Notes: generated from the sequence alone by a model not told the origin. Shown: positions 7,519-16,987, counted from the first letter of the stretch. The stretch is DNA of 64,000 nt from Pseudomonas sp. CFBP13508 (GCF_005233515.1 NZ_QFZZ01000006.1:307145-371144); one strand, 5' to 3'. Program-made: numbers and translations.

Positions 7519-8720
7519 TGCGTGACGTGTATATCTGCGACGCGATTCGCACCCCCATCGGCCGTTTCGGTGGCGCACTGTCCGCCGTGCGCGCCGATGA
7601 CCTGGCCGCCGTGCCGATCAAGGCCTTGATGGAGCGCAATCCATCGGTGGACTGGAACGCCGTCGATGAGGTGTTCCTCGGCTGCGCCAACCAGGCTGGC
7701 GAGGACAACCGCAACGTCGCGCGCATGGCGCTGCTGCTCGCCGGCCTGCCGGACAGCGTGCCGGGCGTGACCCTCAATCGTCTCTGCGCTTCGGGCATGG
7801 ACGCGATCGGCACCGCATTCCGTGCGATTGCCAGCGGTGAGATGGAGCTGGCGATTGCCGGCGGCGTCGAGTCGATGTCCCGCGCACCGTTCGTGATGGG
7901 CAAGGCCGACGCGGCGTTCTCGCGCAACATGAAACTGGAAGACACCACCATCGGCTGGCGTTTCATCAACCCGCTGATGAAGGCGCAGTACGGCGTCGAT
8001 GCCATGCCGCAGACCGCTGATAACGTCGCCGACGACTATAAAGTCTCGCGCGCAGATCAGGACGCCTTTGCTCTGCGCAGTCAGCAACGTACCGCCGCCG
8101 CGCAGGCTGCCGGTTACTTTGCTGAAGAAATTGTCGAAGTGCGCATCGCCCACAAAAAGGGCGAAACCGTGGTCAGCGAGGACGAACATCCGCGCGCCGA
8201 CACTACGATTGAAGCGCTGGCGAAACTGAAACCGGTCAATGGCGCGGACAAAACCGTCACCGCCGGCAATGCCTCCGGGGTCAACGATGGTGCTGCTGCG
8301 CTGATTCTGGCGTCAGCCGAAGCGGTGAAAAAACACGGCCTGACCGCCCGCGCAAAAGTGCTCGGCATGGCCAGCGCCGGTGTCGCACCTCGGGTGATGG
8401 GCATCGGCCCGGTGCCAGCGGTGCGCAAACTGACCGAGCGCCTCGGCGTGGCGCTCAGCGATTTCGACGTGATCGAACTCAACGAAGCGTTTGCCAGCCA
8501 GGGCCTCGCGGTATTGCGCGAGTTGGGCCTGGCCGACGATGCGCCGCAGGTCAACCCGAATGGCGGCGCGATTGCCCTCGGTCACCCATTGGGCATGAGC
8601 GGTGCGCGGCTGGTGCTGACCGCCCTGCATCATCTGGAAAAGACTGGCGGCAAGAAAGGTCTGGCGACCATGTGCGTCGGTGTTGGCCAGGGTCTGGCCC
8701 TGGCCATCGAACGTGTCTGA
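7515..8720 (+). CDS. pcaF: 3-oxoadipyl-CoA thiolase
   Basis: This is the last step of the beta-ketoadipate pathway, thiolytic cleavage of 3-oxoadipyl-CoA to succinyl-CoA and acetyl-CoA. The 401-residue protein has the thiolase nucleophile Cys91 in NRLCASG, the GGAIALGHPLGMSGAR histidine motif and the C-terminal CVGVGQG cysteine motif. Two adjacent ATGs (7515, 7518) are both possible; the first overlaps the pcaJ stop. It follows pcaIJ directly and precedes pcaHG by 36 bp. Confidence 0.94.
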   Translation: MMRDVYICDAIRTPIGRFGGALSAVRADDLAAVPIKALMERNPSVDWNAVDEVFLGCANQAGEDNRNVARMALLLAGLPDSVPGVTLNRLCASGMDAIGTAFRAIASGEMELAIAGGVESMSRAPFVMGKADAAFSRNMKLEDTTIGWRFINPLMKAQYGVDAMPQTADNVADDYKVSRADQDAFALRSQQRTAAAQAAGYFAEEIVEVRIAHKKGETVVSEDEHPRADTTIEALAKLKPVNGADKTVTAGNASGVNDGAAALILASAEAVKKHGLTARAKVLGMASAGVAPRVMGIGPVPAVRKLTERLGVALSDFDVIELNEAFASQGLAVLRELGLADDAPQVNPNGGAIALGHPLGMSGARLVLTALHHLEKTGGKKGLATMCVGVGQGLALAIERV

Positions 8721-8756
8721 CGCGCTGCGGCACTTACAAGAACTGAGGAAAGCGAA

Positions 8757-9461
8757 ATGACTGACAAGCCTGGTTACCGTCGCCCACAGGCAGGCACTCA
8801 GCCTGACTACCTGCACCCGACGTATCAATCCACCAACCTGCGCTCGCCGTCCAAGCCGTTGGTGCACCTGCCGCACTCGCTGTCGGAAATCACCGGGCCG
8901 ACCATCGGCGCCGAACACGTTGCCGAGAAGGACAATGACCTGACCGCCCAGCACGAAGGCGAGCCGTTGGGCGAGCGCATCATCATTCACGGCCGCGTGC
9001 TCGACGAAGACGGCCTGCCGGTGCCGGGGATTCTGGTGGAGATCTGGCAGGCCAATGCCGCCGGCCGCTACAACCATGCCCGTGACCTGCACGACGCGCC
9101 GCTGGACCCGAACTTCACCGGCACCGGCCGCACCGTCACCGATGCCGATGGCTGGTACCAGTTCCAGACCATCAAGCCCGGCGCCTATCCGTGGGGCAAC
9201 CACCACAACGCCTGGCGCCCGGCGCACATCCACTTTTCCCTGTTCGGGCCGAGCATCCTCACCCGACTGGTCACGCAAATGTATTTCCCCGGCGACCCGT
9301 TGCTGGCGTATGACCCGATCTACAACTGCGTGCCGGACACTTCGGCCAAGGAACGCCTGATCGCTGCTTTCGATCTGGAAAAAACCATTCCGTCCTACGC
9401 CCTCGGTTACCGCTGGGACATCGTACTGCGCGGCCGTGAAGCCACGCCGATGGAGAAATAA
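8757..9461 (+). CDS. pcaH: Protocatechuate 3,4-dioxygenase beta subunit
   Basis: PcaH carries the non-haem Fe(III) of the intradiol ring-cleaving dioxygenase that opens protocatechuate to 3-carboxy-cis,cis-muconate. The 234-residue chain shows ligand candidates Tyr105 (GRYNH), Tyr144 (AYPWG), His157 and His159 (AHIHF). Allowing a 3-residue offset these match Tyr108/147 and His160/162 of the P. putida enzyme. The start follows GAGGAAAG. pcaG begins one base after the stop, consistent with co-assembly of the alpha/beta complex. Confidence 0.95.
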   Translation: MTDKPGYRRPQAGTQPDYLHPTYQSTNLRSPSKPLVHLPHSLSEITGPTIGAEHVAEKDNDLTAQHEGEPLGERIIIHGRVLDEDGLPVPGILVEIWQANAAGRYNHARDLHDAPLDPNFTGTGRTVTDADGWYQFQTIKPGAYPWGNHHNAWRPAHIHFSLFGPSILTRLVTQMYFPGDPLLAYDPIYNCVPDTSAKERLIAAFDLEKTIPSYALGYRWDIVLRGREATPMEK

Positions 9462-9462
9462 G

Positions 9463-10029
9463 ATGACGCTCTATGCGACCACTTCCCACACCGTCGGGCC
9501 GTATTACCACATCGGCCTGACCTGGCTGAACCGCGAAACCCTGGCCAACGAGCTGACCCTTGGCGAGCGCGTGGCGATCAGCGGCCAGGTTGTGGATGGC
9601 AATGGCGATGTCGTCAACGACGCCATGCTTGAAGTCTGGCAGGCCAATGCCGCCGGCAAGTACGACCACCCGGAAGATCACCAGGACAAACCGCTCGACC
9701 CGAATTTCGAAGGCTTCGGCCGGGTGCCGGTGGACGCCGAAGGGCGCTTCCGTTTTACCACGATCAAACCGGGCACCGTGCCGGGGTTGAAAGGCTCGAC
9801 CCAGGCGCCGCATCTGGTGGTGCTGGTGTTTGCCCGTGGTCTGGTCAAGCATTTGCTGACGCGGATTTATTTTGAAGGTGAACCGGCGAACGTTGCTGAC
9901 CCGTTGCTCGAGTGTGTGCCGGCGGAGCGTCGCCAGACGTTGCTGGCCAAGGCGGATGCGTCGGGTGTGTACCAGTGGAATGTAGTTCTGCAGGGCACCG
10001 ATGCCGAGACGGTGTTCTTCGATTATTGA
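9463..10029 (+). CDS. pcaG: Protocatechuate 3,4-dioxygenase alpha subunit
   Basis: This is the 188-residue structural subunit of the dioxygenase, with the same intradiol fold as PcaH (shared EVWQANAAGKY segment) but without the full iron-ligand set. The start at 9463 uses the GGAG at the end of pcaH as ribosome binding site; an in-frame ATG at 9436 would lie inside pcaH and is less likely. The short gap to pcaT (137 bp) has no strong terminator. Confidence 0.94.
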   Translation: MTLYATTSHTVGPYYHIGLTWLNRETLANELTLGERVAISGQVVDGNGDVVNDAMLEVWQANAAGKYDHPEDHQDKPLDPNFEGFGRVPVDAEGRFRFTTIKPGTVPGLKGSTQAPHLVVLVFARGLVKHLLTRIYFEGEPANVADPLLECVPAERRQTLLAKADASGVYQWNVVLQGTDAETVFFDY

Positions 10030-10166
10030 GAGAACACCCCAAATCCCCTGCAGGACAGAATCCCCTCACCACAAAGGCTGATCCGGCTTGGATGATGGGC
10101 CAATGTGGAACGGGACTGTTGCAAAGTACGTCTAGACTGTGACTGTCCCTATCGAGTGAAAAAACA

Positions 10167-11462
10167 ATGACAACCACTACCTCCCACTACACCGGCGAAG
10201 AGCGCAGCAAGCGCATCTTCGCCATCGTCGGCGCTTCCTCCGGCAATCTAGTCGAGTGGTTCGACTTCTACGTCTACGCCTTTTGTGCGATCTATTTCGC
10301 CCCGGCGTTTTTCCCCTCCGATAACCCGACTGTGCAACTGGTCAACACCGCTGGCGTGTTCGCTGCCGGGTTCCTGATGCGGCCGATTGGTGGCTGGATC
10401 TTCGGCCGGGTCGCTGACAAGCACGGGCGCAAGAACTCGATGCTCATCTCGATTCTGATGATGTGCTTCGGCTCGCTGCTGATTGCCTGCCTGCCGACCT
10501 ACAAGGACATCGGCGTCTGGGCGCCAGTGCTGTTGCTGTTCGCGCGTTTGCTGCAAGGTCTGTCGGTGGGCGGCGAGTACGGCACCACCGCGACCTACAT
10601 GAGTGAAGTTGCGCTCAAGGGCCAGCGCGGATTCTTCGCCTCGTTCCAGTACGTGACGCTGATTGGCGGACAACTGCTGGCGGTGTCGCTGGTGGTGGTG
10701 CTGCAACAGTTCCTCACTGAAGAAGACTTGCGTGCCTACGGCTGGCGGATTCCGTTCGTGGTCGGTGCGGTGGCGGCGCTGATTTCGCTGTTCCTGCGTC
10801 GTTCGCTGAAGGAAACCACCAACGAGGAAACCCGCGCACACAAAGACGCCGGCAGCATCACTGCACTGTTTCGCGATCACAAAGCGGCGTTCATCACTGT
10901 GCTCGGTTACACCGCTGGCGGCTCGCTGATTTTCTACACCTTCACCACCTACATGCAGAAATACCTGGTGAATACCGCCGGCATGCACGCCAAGAGCGCC
11001 AGCTACATCATGACCGGCGCGCTGTTCCTGTATATGTGCATGCAGCCGCTGTTCGGCATGCTCGCCGACAAGATCGGCCGGCGTAACTCGATGCTCTGGT
11101 TCGGCGCCCTCGGCACGCTGTTCACCGTGCCGATTCTGCTCAGCCTGAAAAGCGTCAGCAGCCCGTTCCTCGCCTTTGTGCTGATCACCGTGGCGCTGGC
11201 GATCGTCAGTTTCTACACCTCCATCAGCGGTCTGGTGAAAGCCGAGATGTTCCCGCCGGAAGTGCGCGCCCTCGGTGTCGGCCTGGCTTACGCGGTGGCG
11301 AATGCAATCTTCGGCGGTTCGGCAGAGTTTGTGGCCCTGAGCCTCAAGGCCGGCGGCATGGAAAACGCCTTCTACTGGTACGTCACGGCGATGATGGCGG
11401 TGGCTTTCCTGTTCAGCCTGCGTTTGCCCAAGCAGGCGAAGTATCTGCACCACGATCTGTAA
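10167..11462 (+). CDS. pcaT: MFS metabolite:H+ symporter, probable beta-ketoadipate transporter PcaT
   Basis: This 431-residue transporter is of the metabolite:H+ symporter (MHS) branch, related to KgtP and ProP. Evidence is the N-terminal GASSGNLVEWFDFYVYAF motif, the loop GRVADKHGRKNSM and the RLLQGLSVGGEYG motif of span 4. In P. putida the pcaT gene between pcaF and pcaB encodes a beta-ketoadipate/dicarboxylate permease; its place here between pcaG and pcaB supports the same role. Substrate is inferred from context, since related MHS proteins carry 2-oxoglutarate. Confidence 0.85.
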   Translation: MTTTTSHYTGEERSKRIFAIVGASSGNLVEWFDFYVYAFCAIYFAPAFFPSDNPTVQLVNTAGVFAAGFLMRPIGGWIFGRVADKHGRKNSMLISILMMCFGSLLIACLPTYKDIGVWAPVLLLFARLLQGLSVGGEYGTTATYMSEVALKGQRGFFASFQYVTLIGGQLLAVSLVVVLQQFLTEEDLRAYGWRIPFVVGAVAALISLFLRRSLKETTNEETRAHKDAGSITALFRDHKAAFITVLGYTAGGSLIFYTFTTYMQKYLVNTAGMHAKSASYIMTGALFLYMCMQPLFGMLADKIGRRNSMLWFGALGTLFTVPILLSLKSVSSPFLAFVLITVALAIVSFYTSISGLVKAEMFPPEVRALGVGLAYAVANAIFGGSAEFVALSLKAGGMENAFYWYVTAMMAVAFLFSLRLPKQAKYLHHDL

Positions 11463-11507
11463 ACCCATGTGCGCGGGCTGCGAGGCCCGCGCCGGCAAGG
11501 ACTGTTT

Positions 11508-12872
11508 ATGACTCAGCGACCGGGCAATCAATTGTTCGATGCCTACTTCACCGCCCGCGATATGCGCGAAGTGTTCTGCGATCAGGGCCGGGTGCAGGCG
11601 ATGCTCGATTTCGAAGCGGCGCTGGCCCGGGCCGAGGCGCGGGTCGGGCTGATTCCTTCATCGGCCGTGGCACCGATTGCCGCAGCGTGCGACGCCGGTC
11701 TGTATGACTTCGCAGCGCTGGGCGAGGCGATTGCCACAGCCGGCAATTCGGCGATTCCACTGGTCAAGGCCCTGGGCAAGCAGATTGCCGCGAGCGATGC
11801 CGAGGCCGAGCGCTATGTGCATCTGGGCGCGACCAGTCAGGACGTGATGGATTCCGGGCTGGTCCTGCAATTGCGCCAGGCGCTGGCGTTGATCGAAAGC
11901 GAACTGGCGCAACTGGCCGACTCACTTGCTGTTCAGGCCCAACGCTTCGCCACCACGCCACTGGCCGGGCGCACCTGGCTGCAACACGCGACGCCAGTGA
12001 CCCTCGGTATGAAAATCGCTGGATGGCTCGGCGCCGTCACGCGCAGCCGTCAGCGTCTGCAACAACTCAAGCCACGACTGCTGGTGCTGCAATTCGGTGG
12101 CGCTTCCGGAACGCTAGCTGCGTTAGGTGAGCAGGCGTTGCCGATTGCCGAAGCCTTGGCCGAGGAACTGCAACTGACCCTGCCCGAGCAACCGTGGCAC
12201 ACCCAGCGTGATCGCATCGTCGAATTCGCAGCGGTGCTTGGCCTGATCGCCGGGAGCCTCGGCAAATTCGGCCGCGACATCAGCCTGTTGATGCAGACCG
12301 AAGCAGCGGAAGTATTCGAGCCTGCGGCACCGGGCAAGGGCGGTTCGTCGACCATGCCGCACAAACGCAATCCGGTCGGCGCGGCGGTGCTGATCGGCGC
12401 GGCCACGCGGGTGCCGGGGCTGGTGTCGGCGCTGTTCAGCGCGATGCCGCAGGAGCACGAACGCAGCCTCGGTTTGTGGCATGCCGAATGGGAAACCCTG
12501 CCGGAAATCTGCTGCCTGGTGTCCGGTTCGCTGCAACAGGCGCGCTTGTTGGCCGAGGGTCTGGAAGTCGACGCGGCGCGCATGGCCCGCAACCTCGAAT
12601 TGACCCAAGGCCTGGTGCTGGCCGAAGCGGTGAGCATCGTCCTCGCCCAACGCGTCGGCCGCGACACCGCGCATCACCTGCTCGAACAATGCTGCAAACG
12701 CGCCGTGGCCGAGCAACGCCATTTGCGTGCGGTGCTCGCTGACGAGCCGCAAGTCACCGCCGAATTCAGTGGCGCTGAACTCGGTGATCTTCTGAACCCC
12801 GCGCATTACCTCGGCCAGGCGCAAGTCTGGGTCGAGCGTGCGGTGGCTGAACACAACGCTTTGACTGTCTGA
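11508..12872 (+). CDS. pcaB: 3-carboxy-cis,cis-muconate cycloisomerase
   Basis: PcaB converts 3-carboxymuconate to 4-carboxymuconolactone. This 454-residue member of the fumarase/aspartase superfamily shows the flexible-loop signature GGSSTMPHKRNP (about residues 278-289) and the LGATSQDVMDS segment with the conserved Thr-Ser. The start MTQRPGNQLFDAYF gives the family N-terminus; an upstream frame from 11469 is rejected. A GC-rich hairpin (GCGGGC...GCCCGC) lies between pcaT and this start. pcaD follows after 11 bp. Confidence 0.94.
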   Translation: MTQRPGNQLFDAYFTARDMREVFCDQGRVQAMLDFEAALARAEARVGLIPSSAVAPIAAACDAGLYDFAALGEAIATAGNSAIPLVKALGKQIAASDAEAERYVHLGATSQDVMDSGLVLQLRQALALIESELAQLADSLAVQAQRFATTPLAGRTWLQHATPVTLGMKIAGWLGAVTRSRQRLQQLKPRLLVLQFGGASGTLAALGEQALPIAEALAEELQLTLPEQPWHTQRDRIVEFAAVLGLIAGSLGKFGRDISLLMQTEAAEVFEPAAPGKGGSSTMPHKRNPVGAAVLIGAATRVPGLVSALFSAMPQEHERSLGLWHAEWETLPEICCLVSGSLQQARLLAEGLEVDAARMARNLELTQGLVLAEAVSIVLAQRVGRDTAHHLLEQCCKRAVAEQRHLRAVLADEPQVTAEFSGAELGDLLNPAHYLGQAQVWVERAVAEHNALTV

Positions 12873-12883
12873 AGGAGAGGGCT

Positions 12884-13675
12884 GTGGCTTTCGTTCAACT
12901 CGCCGATGGCGAACTGCACTATCAAATTGAGGGCCCGGCGGAGGCGCCGGTGCTGGTGCTGTCCAACTCGCTGGGCACCGACCTGCACATGTGGGACGCG
13001 CAAATGCCGGCGTTCACCGAGCATTTCCGCGTGCTGCGTTTCGACACGCGCGGCCATGGGCAATCGCTGGTCACCGAGGGGCCGTACAGCATCGAACAAC
13101 TCGGTCGCGACGTGCTCGGTCTGCTCGATGCGCTGCATATCGAGCGCGCGCATTTCTGCGGACTGTCGATGGGCGGGCTGATCGGTCAGTGGCTGGGGAT
13201 CAATGCCGGCCATCGTCTGCACAAACTGATCGTGTGCAATACGGCGGCGAAAATCGGCGACCCGTCGGTGTGGAATCCGCGCATCGAAACCGTACTGCGT
13301 GACGGCCCGGCGGCGATGGTCGCACTGCGTGATGCCTCGATTGCGCGCTGGTTTACCCCTGACTTTTCGGCGGCCCATCCCGAGGAGGCGAAGAAGATTA
13401 CCGACATGCTTGCCGCGACCAATCCACAAGGTTATGCGGCCAACTGCGCGGCAGTACGCGATGCTGATTTTCGTGAACAACTGGCTTCGATCAACGTGCC
13501 GTTGCTGGTCATTGCCGGCAGCGAAGATGCGGTGACGCCGCCGTCCGGCGGGCACTTCATTCGCGACCACGTGCGCGGTGCCGAGTACGCCGAGTTCCAT
13601 GCGGCGCATTTGTCCAACGTGCAGGCCGGTGCCGCTTTCAGCGACCGTGTGCTGACGTTTTTGCAGGCTCAGTGA
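12884..13675 (+). CDS. pcaD: 3-oxoadipate enol-lactonase
   Basis: This 263-residue alpha/beta hydrolase hydrolyses beta-ketoadipate enol-lactone to beta-ketoadipate. The nucleophile elbow is GLSMGG with Ser95, the acid lies in the SEDAVTPP loop and the histidine in AAHLSN near the C-terminus. Translation starts at GTG, eight bases after a strong GAAGGAGAGG. It sits between pcaB and pcaC, which start within 11 bp of its ends. Confidence 0.93.
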   Translation: MAFVQLADGELHYQIEGPAEAPVLVLSNSLGTDLHMWDAQMPAFTEHFRVLRFDTRGHGQSLVTEGPYSIEQLGRDVLGLLDALHIERAHFCGLSMGGLIGQWLGINAGHRLHKLIVCNTAAKIGDPSVWNPRIETVLRDGPAAMVALRDASIARWFTPDFSAAHPEEAKKITDMLAATNPQGYAANCAAVRDADFREQLASINVPLLVIAGSEDAVTPPSGGHFIRDHVRGAEYAEFHAAHLSNVQAGAAFSDRVLTFLQAQ

Positions 13676-13685
13676 GGAAGATTTT

Positions 13686-14078
13686 GTGGACGAGAAACAA
13701 CGTTACGACGAAGGCATGCAAGTCCGCCGCGCGGTGCTGGGCGATGCCCACGTCGATCGCAGCCTGACCACGCTGACCGAGTTCAACTCGGAATTCCAGG
13801 AGATGATCACCCGGCACGCCTGGGGCGACATCTGGACCCGCCCGGGCCTGCCCCGTCATACCCGCAGCCTGATCACCATCGCCATGCTGATCGGCATGAA
13901 CCGCGAGGGCGAACTGAAACTGCACCTGCGCGCAGCGGCCAACAACGGCGTGAGCCGTGGCGAGATCAAGGAAGTGATCATGCAGAGCGCAATTTACTGC
14001 GGCATCCCGGCGGCGAATGCGACGTTTCATCTGGCCGAGTCGGTGTGGGATGAGCTGGGCGTCGAATCTCGAGAATAA
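13686..14078 (+). CDS. pcaC: 4-carboxymuconolactone decarboxylase
   Basis: This 130-residue protein of the carboxymuconolactone decarboxylase/AhpD-like fold removes CO2 from 4-carboxymuconolactone to give the enol-lactone used by PcaD. Conserved segments are EFQEMITRHAWGDIWTRPGL and CGIPAANATFHLAE. It starts with GTG behind GAGGAAG. It is the last gene of the pca block; a REPIN follows 12 bp after the stop. Confidence 0.94.
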   Translation: MDEKQRYDEGMQVRRAVLGDAHVDRSLTTLTEFNSEFQEMITRHAWGDIWTRPGLPRHTRSLITIAMLIGMNREGELKLHLRAAANNGVSRGEIKEVIMQSAIYCGIPAANATFHLAESVWDELGVESRE

Positions 14079-14089
14079 TGGCGGCCGGT

Positions 14090-14180
14090 CTGCCGCTTTC
14101 GCGAGCAGGCTCGCTCCCACCTTGGAGTTGTGTCGATCACAAAACAAATGTGGGAGCGAGCTTGCTCGCGAAAGCGGCAG
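14090..14180. repeat. REPIN after pcaC
   Basis: Inverted arms CTGCCGCTTTCGCGAGCAGG... and its reverse complement (one base different in the second arm, GAGCTTGCTC) enclose about 30 bp. It separates the convergent pcaC and methyltransferase genes and may act as a transcript-end structure. Confidence 0.93.
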
Positions 14181-14210
14181 ACGCCGTGATGTGTTAATCA
14201 GCACATGCAC

Positions 14211-15017
14211 TCAAACCCTGGCGACAATGAATATCCGCTTGAACGCAAACAACGTATGCCCATCCTCCTCCTGCGGATAATGCGCCTGCACCCGCATCAG
14301 GTAGTGATAGATGAATCGCGCCTGCTGCGCTGAATCCAGCGCCTGCATCACTGGCCTTAACGCCGAGACCTTGACCCAGTCATACACCGGCGATTTGCCG
14401 TTGACCACTTGCAGCTGTTCGGTCTCCCAAATGTCCAGCGACGCGGTTATTGGTGCGAGCAAACGGTAGTAATCCTCCAGCGCCACTAGCGGCCGCGCAG
14501 CCATGCGCCGGCGCAGTTCTGGCGTGCCCAACGGTGCGCCCCCGGGACCGGCGTCATCCAACGTTTGCAGCATTAACCGATACCACAACGCATCGCGCCA
14601 ATCCGGCATGTGCGCTGCGAGGCAGCCGCCAGGATTCAGATAGCCGAGCAGGCGCGGCAGCAAGGTTTCGTGGTCATCGAGAAAATGCAGCACAGCGGCG
14701 GCGAACAGCAGATCCGCCGGTTGCTCAGGCTGCCAGTCCAGCAGATCAGATTGTTTCCACAAGGCCTTGATCGGCAGGCTTCGGGCCTCGTTGAGCATCT
14801 GCGCCGAGCTGTCGATGCCCTGCAAATGCGCACGCGGCCAACGCTTGGCCAGCAACTGCGTAGCGATGCCGGTGCCGCAGCCCAGATCGTAAATGCGTTG
14901 GGGGTTTTGCAGTTCGATACGGTCGAGCAATTCGTTGACCGGACGTTGTCTGAGACGGAAAAACTGTTGGTACGCCTTGGCGTCCCAATCGGGTGCAGTG
15001 GTGCGGCGCGTGATCAT
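14211..15017 (-). CDS. SAM-dependent methyltransferase, trans-aconitate methyltransferase-like
   Basis: This 268-residue class I methyltransferase has motif I IYDLGCGTGIATQ (about residues 41-53), the acidic end of strand 2 (GIDSSAQML), and motif IV-like ADLLFAAAVLHFL. The layout and the C-terminal FIVARV resemble Tam (trans-aconitate 2-methyltransferase), which removes the aconitase inhibitor trans-aconitate. A second, more typical Tam-like gene lies at 57613, so the substrate of this copy is open. The start is preceded by GGAGGATC. The leader region (15018-15204) contains a CCTGA/TCAGG hairpin of unknown meaning. Confidence 0.75.
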   Translation of the reverse strand: MITRRTTAPDWDAKAYQQFFRLRQRPVNELLDRIELQNPQRIYDLGCGTGIATQLLAKRWPRAHLQGIDSSAQMLNEARSLPIKALWKQSDLLDWQPEQPADLLFAAAVLHFLDDHETLLPRLLGYLNPGGCLAAHMPDWRDALWYRLMLQTLDDAGPGGAPLGTPELRRRMAARPLVALEDYYRLLAPITASLDIWETEQLQVVNGKSPVYDWVKVSALRPVMQALDSAQQARFIYHYLMRVQAHYPQEEDGHTLFAFKRIFIVARV

Positions 15018-15204
15018 AAGGTGATCCTCCGGTGATCAAATGGTGTCTTCCGATGACAACCTGGTGCACAGCTGGAGACCGACTACGAAACGGAAGCGTG
15101 AAGGGTTGGAGCACCTGAGTCCTTCAGGTTTGCTCACTGTAACCGCCGCCCGCAAAAGCGCTACATGGCCTGACAAATGGCATGCATCTGTGATGGGAAT
15201 CAAA

Positions 15205-15293
15205 TGTGGGAGCGAGCCTGCTCGCGAAGGCCATTTCACATTCGACAGAGATGTCGACTGAAGTAGCGCTTTCGCGAGCAGGCTCACTCCTAC
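15205..15293. repeat. REPIN between methyltransferase and porin genes
   Basis: A TGTGGGAGCGAGCCTGCTCG unit and an inverted, slightly decayed partner (GGCTCACTCCTACA) lie about 35 bp apart. Confidence 0.88.
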
Positions 15294-15308
15294 AATTTTG
15301 ATCGGTGG

Positions 15309-16568
15309 TTAAAGCAGGCTGATCGGGTAGCTGACGATCAGGCGATTTTCATCGAACTCGTTGTTGCTGAAGTCGCGGCGCATGGTCGAGTTGCGCCATC
15401 TGACGTTCAAATCCTTCAAAGTGCCGCTCTGCACCGTGTAACCCAGTTCCGATTCGCGACCCCATTCCTTGCCGTCGGTGATCGTCCCGGTGTGCACGTT
15501 GTCGCCGCTGATGTAGCGGTTCATCAGGGTCAGGCCGGGGATGCCCATGGCGGCGAAGTTGTAGTCGTGGCGCAGTTGCCAGGAGCGTTCCTGAGCGTTG
15601 TCATAACTGGCGTTGTAGCTGTCGTTGGCCAAGGTGCCGCCGCTGGTGCCGTTGACGCGCATCCACGCGCTGTCGCCGGTGAGTTTCTGCAGGCCGAGGT
15701 AGAACGTGTTGCCGCCGTACTTGGCCGAAAACATGCCGTACCAGGTTTTGTTGTCCAGATCGCCGGCACGCGCGCTGCCATCTTCCTTGCCGTAGAAAAA
15801 TCCGAGGTTGGCGCCCAGCGTCCAGTCGCCGAGCGGCTGGCTGTGCAGCACGTTGAAGTACTGCTGGCTGTAGATGTCCTTGAGCTGCGCGTTCCACAGG
15901 CCGATCTGCGTGCGCTTGTCGTTGAACAGGTATTCGCCGCCCTGGAAGTTGAAACGATCAGAGGTGAACGCGGCTTTGCCGGTCATCGACATGTCGCTCA
16001 TGCTGCTGTCGTCGCGCGGGCTGTTTGCGCGGAACTGGCCGCCATAGAGGGTCAGGCCGGCGATTTCCTTGGAGGTTATCTGGCCGCCACGGAAGGTTTG
16101 CGGCAGCGAGCGACCGTCGTCCGAACGCAGAATCGGCAATACCGGCATCCATTCGCCGACCTTGACCTCGGTCTGGGAAAGTCTGGCCTTGAAAGCGACG
16201 TTGGTGCGACCGAAGTTGTCCGCCGGGCGGCCGTCATGGTCCAGCGGCAACAACTGCGTACCGCCCGTGCCCTTACCGCCATCGAGTTTGACCGAATACA
16301 GCCCGAGTACGTCCATGCCGAAACCGACGGTGCCTTGGGTAAAGCCGGATTTGGCGTCGAGAATGAAACTCTGCGTCCACTCCTCAGCCTTGCCCTGGGT
16401 CTTGGTCGGGTTGGTGAAGTTGCGGTTGATGTAGAAGTTGCGCAGGTTAAGGTTGACCTTGGCGTCTTCGACAAAACCGCCTTCTTCGGCGCTTGCCGGC
16501 AGGGCCAGACCGGCGATGGCCAGGGCGATCACAGCGGGCAATGCGTAAGGCACAGGGAAAACTGTCAT
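15309..16568 (-). CDS. OprD-family outer-membrane porin
   Basis: This 419-residue precursor has a signal peptide ending LALPASA-EEGGF. The alternating hydrophobic strands of an OprD-type 18-stranded channel follow; segments such as NLRNFYINRNF and RSWQLRHDYNFAA are typical of the family. OprD paralogs take up amino acids or aromatic acids. Proximity to the pca genes, and the pcaP porin that I recall closing the pca cluster of P. putida, suggest an aromatic-acid channel (OpdK/BenF type), but specificity is inferred. The gene runs opposite to pca and is not in that operon. Confidence 0.85.
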   Translation of the reverse strand: MTVFPVPYALPAVIALAIAGLALPASAEEGGFVEDAKVNLNLRNFYINRNFTNPTKTQGKAEEWTQSFILDAKSGFTQGTVGFGMDVLGLYSVKLDGGKGTGGTQLLPLDHDGRPADNFGRTNVAFKARLSQTEVKVGEWMPVLPILRSDDGRSLPQTFRGGQITSKEIAGLTLYGGQFRANSPRDDSSMSDMSMTGKAAFTSDRFNFQGGEYLFNDKRTQIGLWNAQLKDIYSQQYFNVLHSQPLGDWTLGANLGFFYGKEDGSARAGDLDNKTWYGMFSAKYGGNTFYLGLQKLTGDSAWMRVNGTSGGTLANDSYNASYDNAQERSWQLRHDYNFAAMGIPGLTLMNRYISGDNVHTGTITDGKEWGRESELGYTVQSGTLKDLNVRWRNSTMRRDFSNNEFDENRLIVSYPISLL

Positions 16569-16840
16569 GGACTTGGGTCTCTCTTGTTTTTTTTAGGGCG
16601 AACGGCTGCGCTGTCGCGGCGGGTGCGGCGCAGGGCGAAGTGATGCAGTTATGAGATGCAGCGGTGGCGGTCAGCCGGGCGGGGCAGGGCGCAGGAGCAT
16701 GGTGTCGAACCTTGTTGTTATTGGTTTTCTGGTTTGAATGGTGAAGGGCCTGTGTGTTCGGGTTCAATTGCTGAAAGCGGGTTCTGGGCGGTTATCGCAC
16801 GCAAGATTGAGCCGGGTTTTTTGGGCGGATGTGCGGGCCT

Positions 16841-16907
16841 CTTCGCGAGCAGGCTCGCTCCCACAGGTGGGCGCATTTCAAATGTGGGAGCGAGCCTGCT
16901 CGCGAAG
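16841..16907. repeat. REPIN between porin promoter and RND operon end
   Basis: CTTCGCGAGCAGGCTCGCTC and its inverted copy lie about 15 bp apart. The surrounding 16569-16940 otherwise holds only the porin promoter region, with no gene I can support. Confidence 0.94.
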
Positions 16908-16943
16908 GGGGCAGCCCGAACAACACACCTTTCAGACAGGCAA

Positions 16944-16970
16944 CAAAAAGCCCACCAATCGGTGGGCTCC
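16944..16970 (-). terminator. Terminator of the ttgABC operon
   Basis: The hairpin AGCCCACC / GGTGGGCT with a 4-nt loop is followed on the minus strand by TTTTTG, 18 bp beyond the outer-membrane factor stop. Confidence 0.88.
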
Positions 16971-16987
16971 TTGTAGTCAGCCGATGA

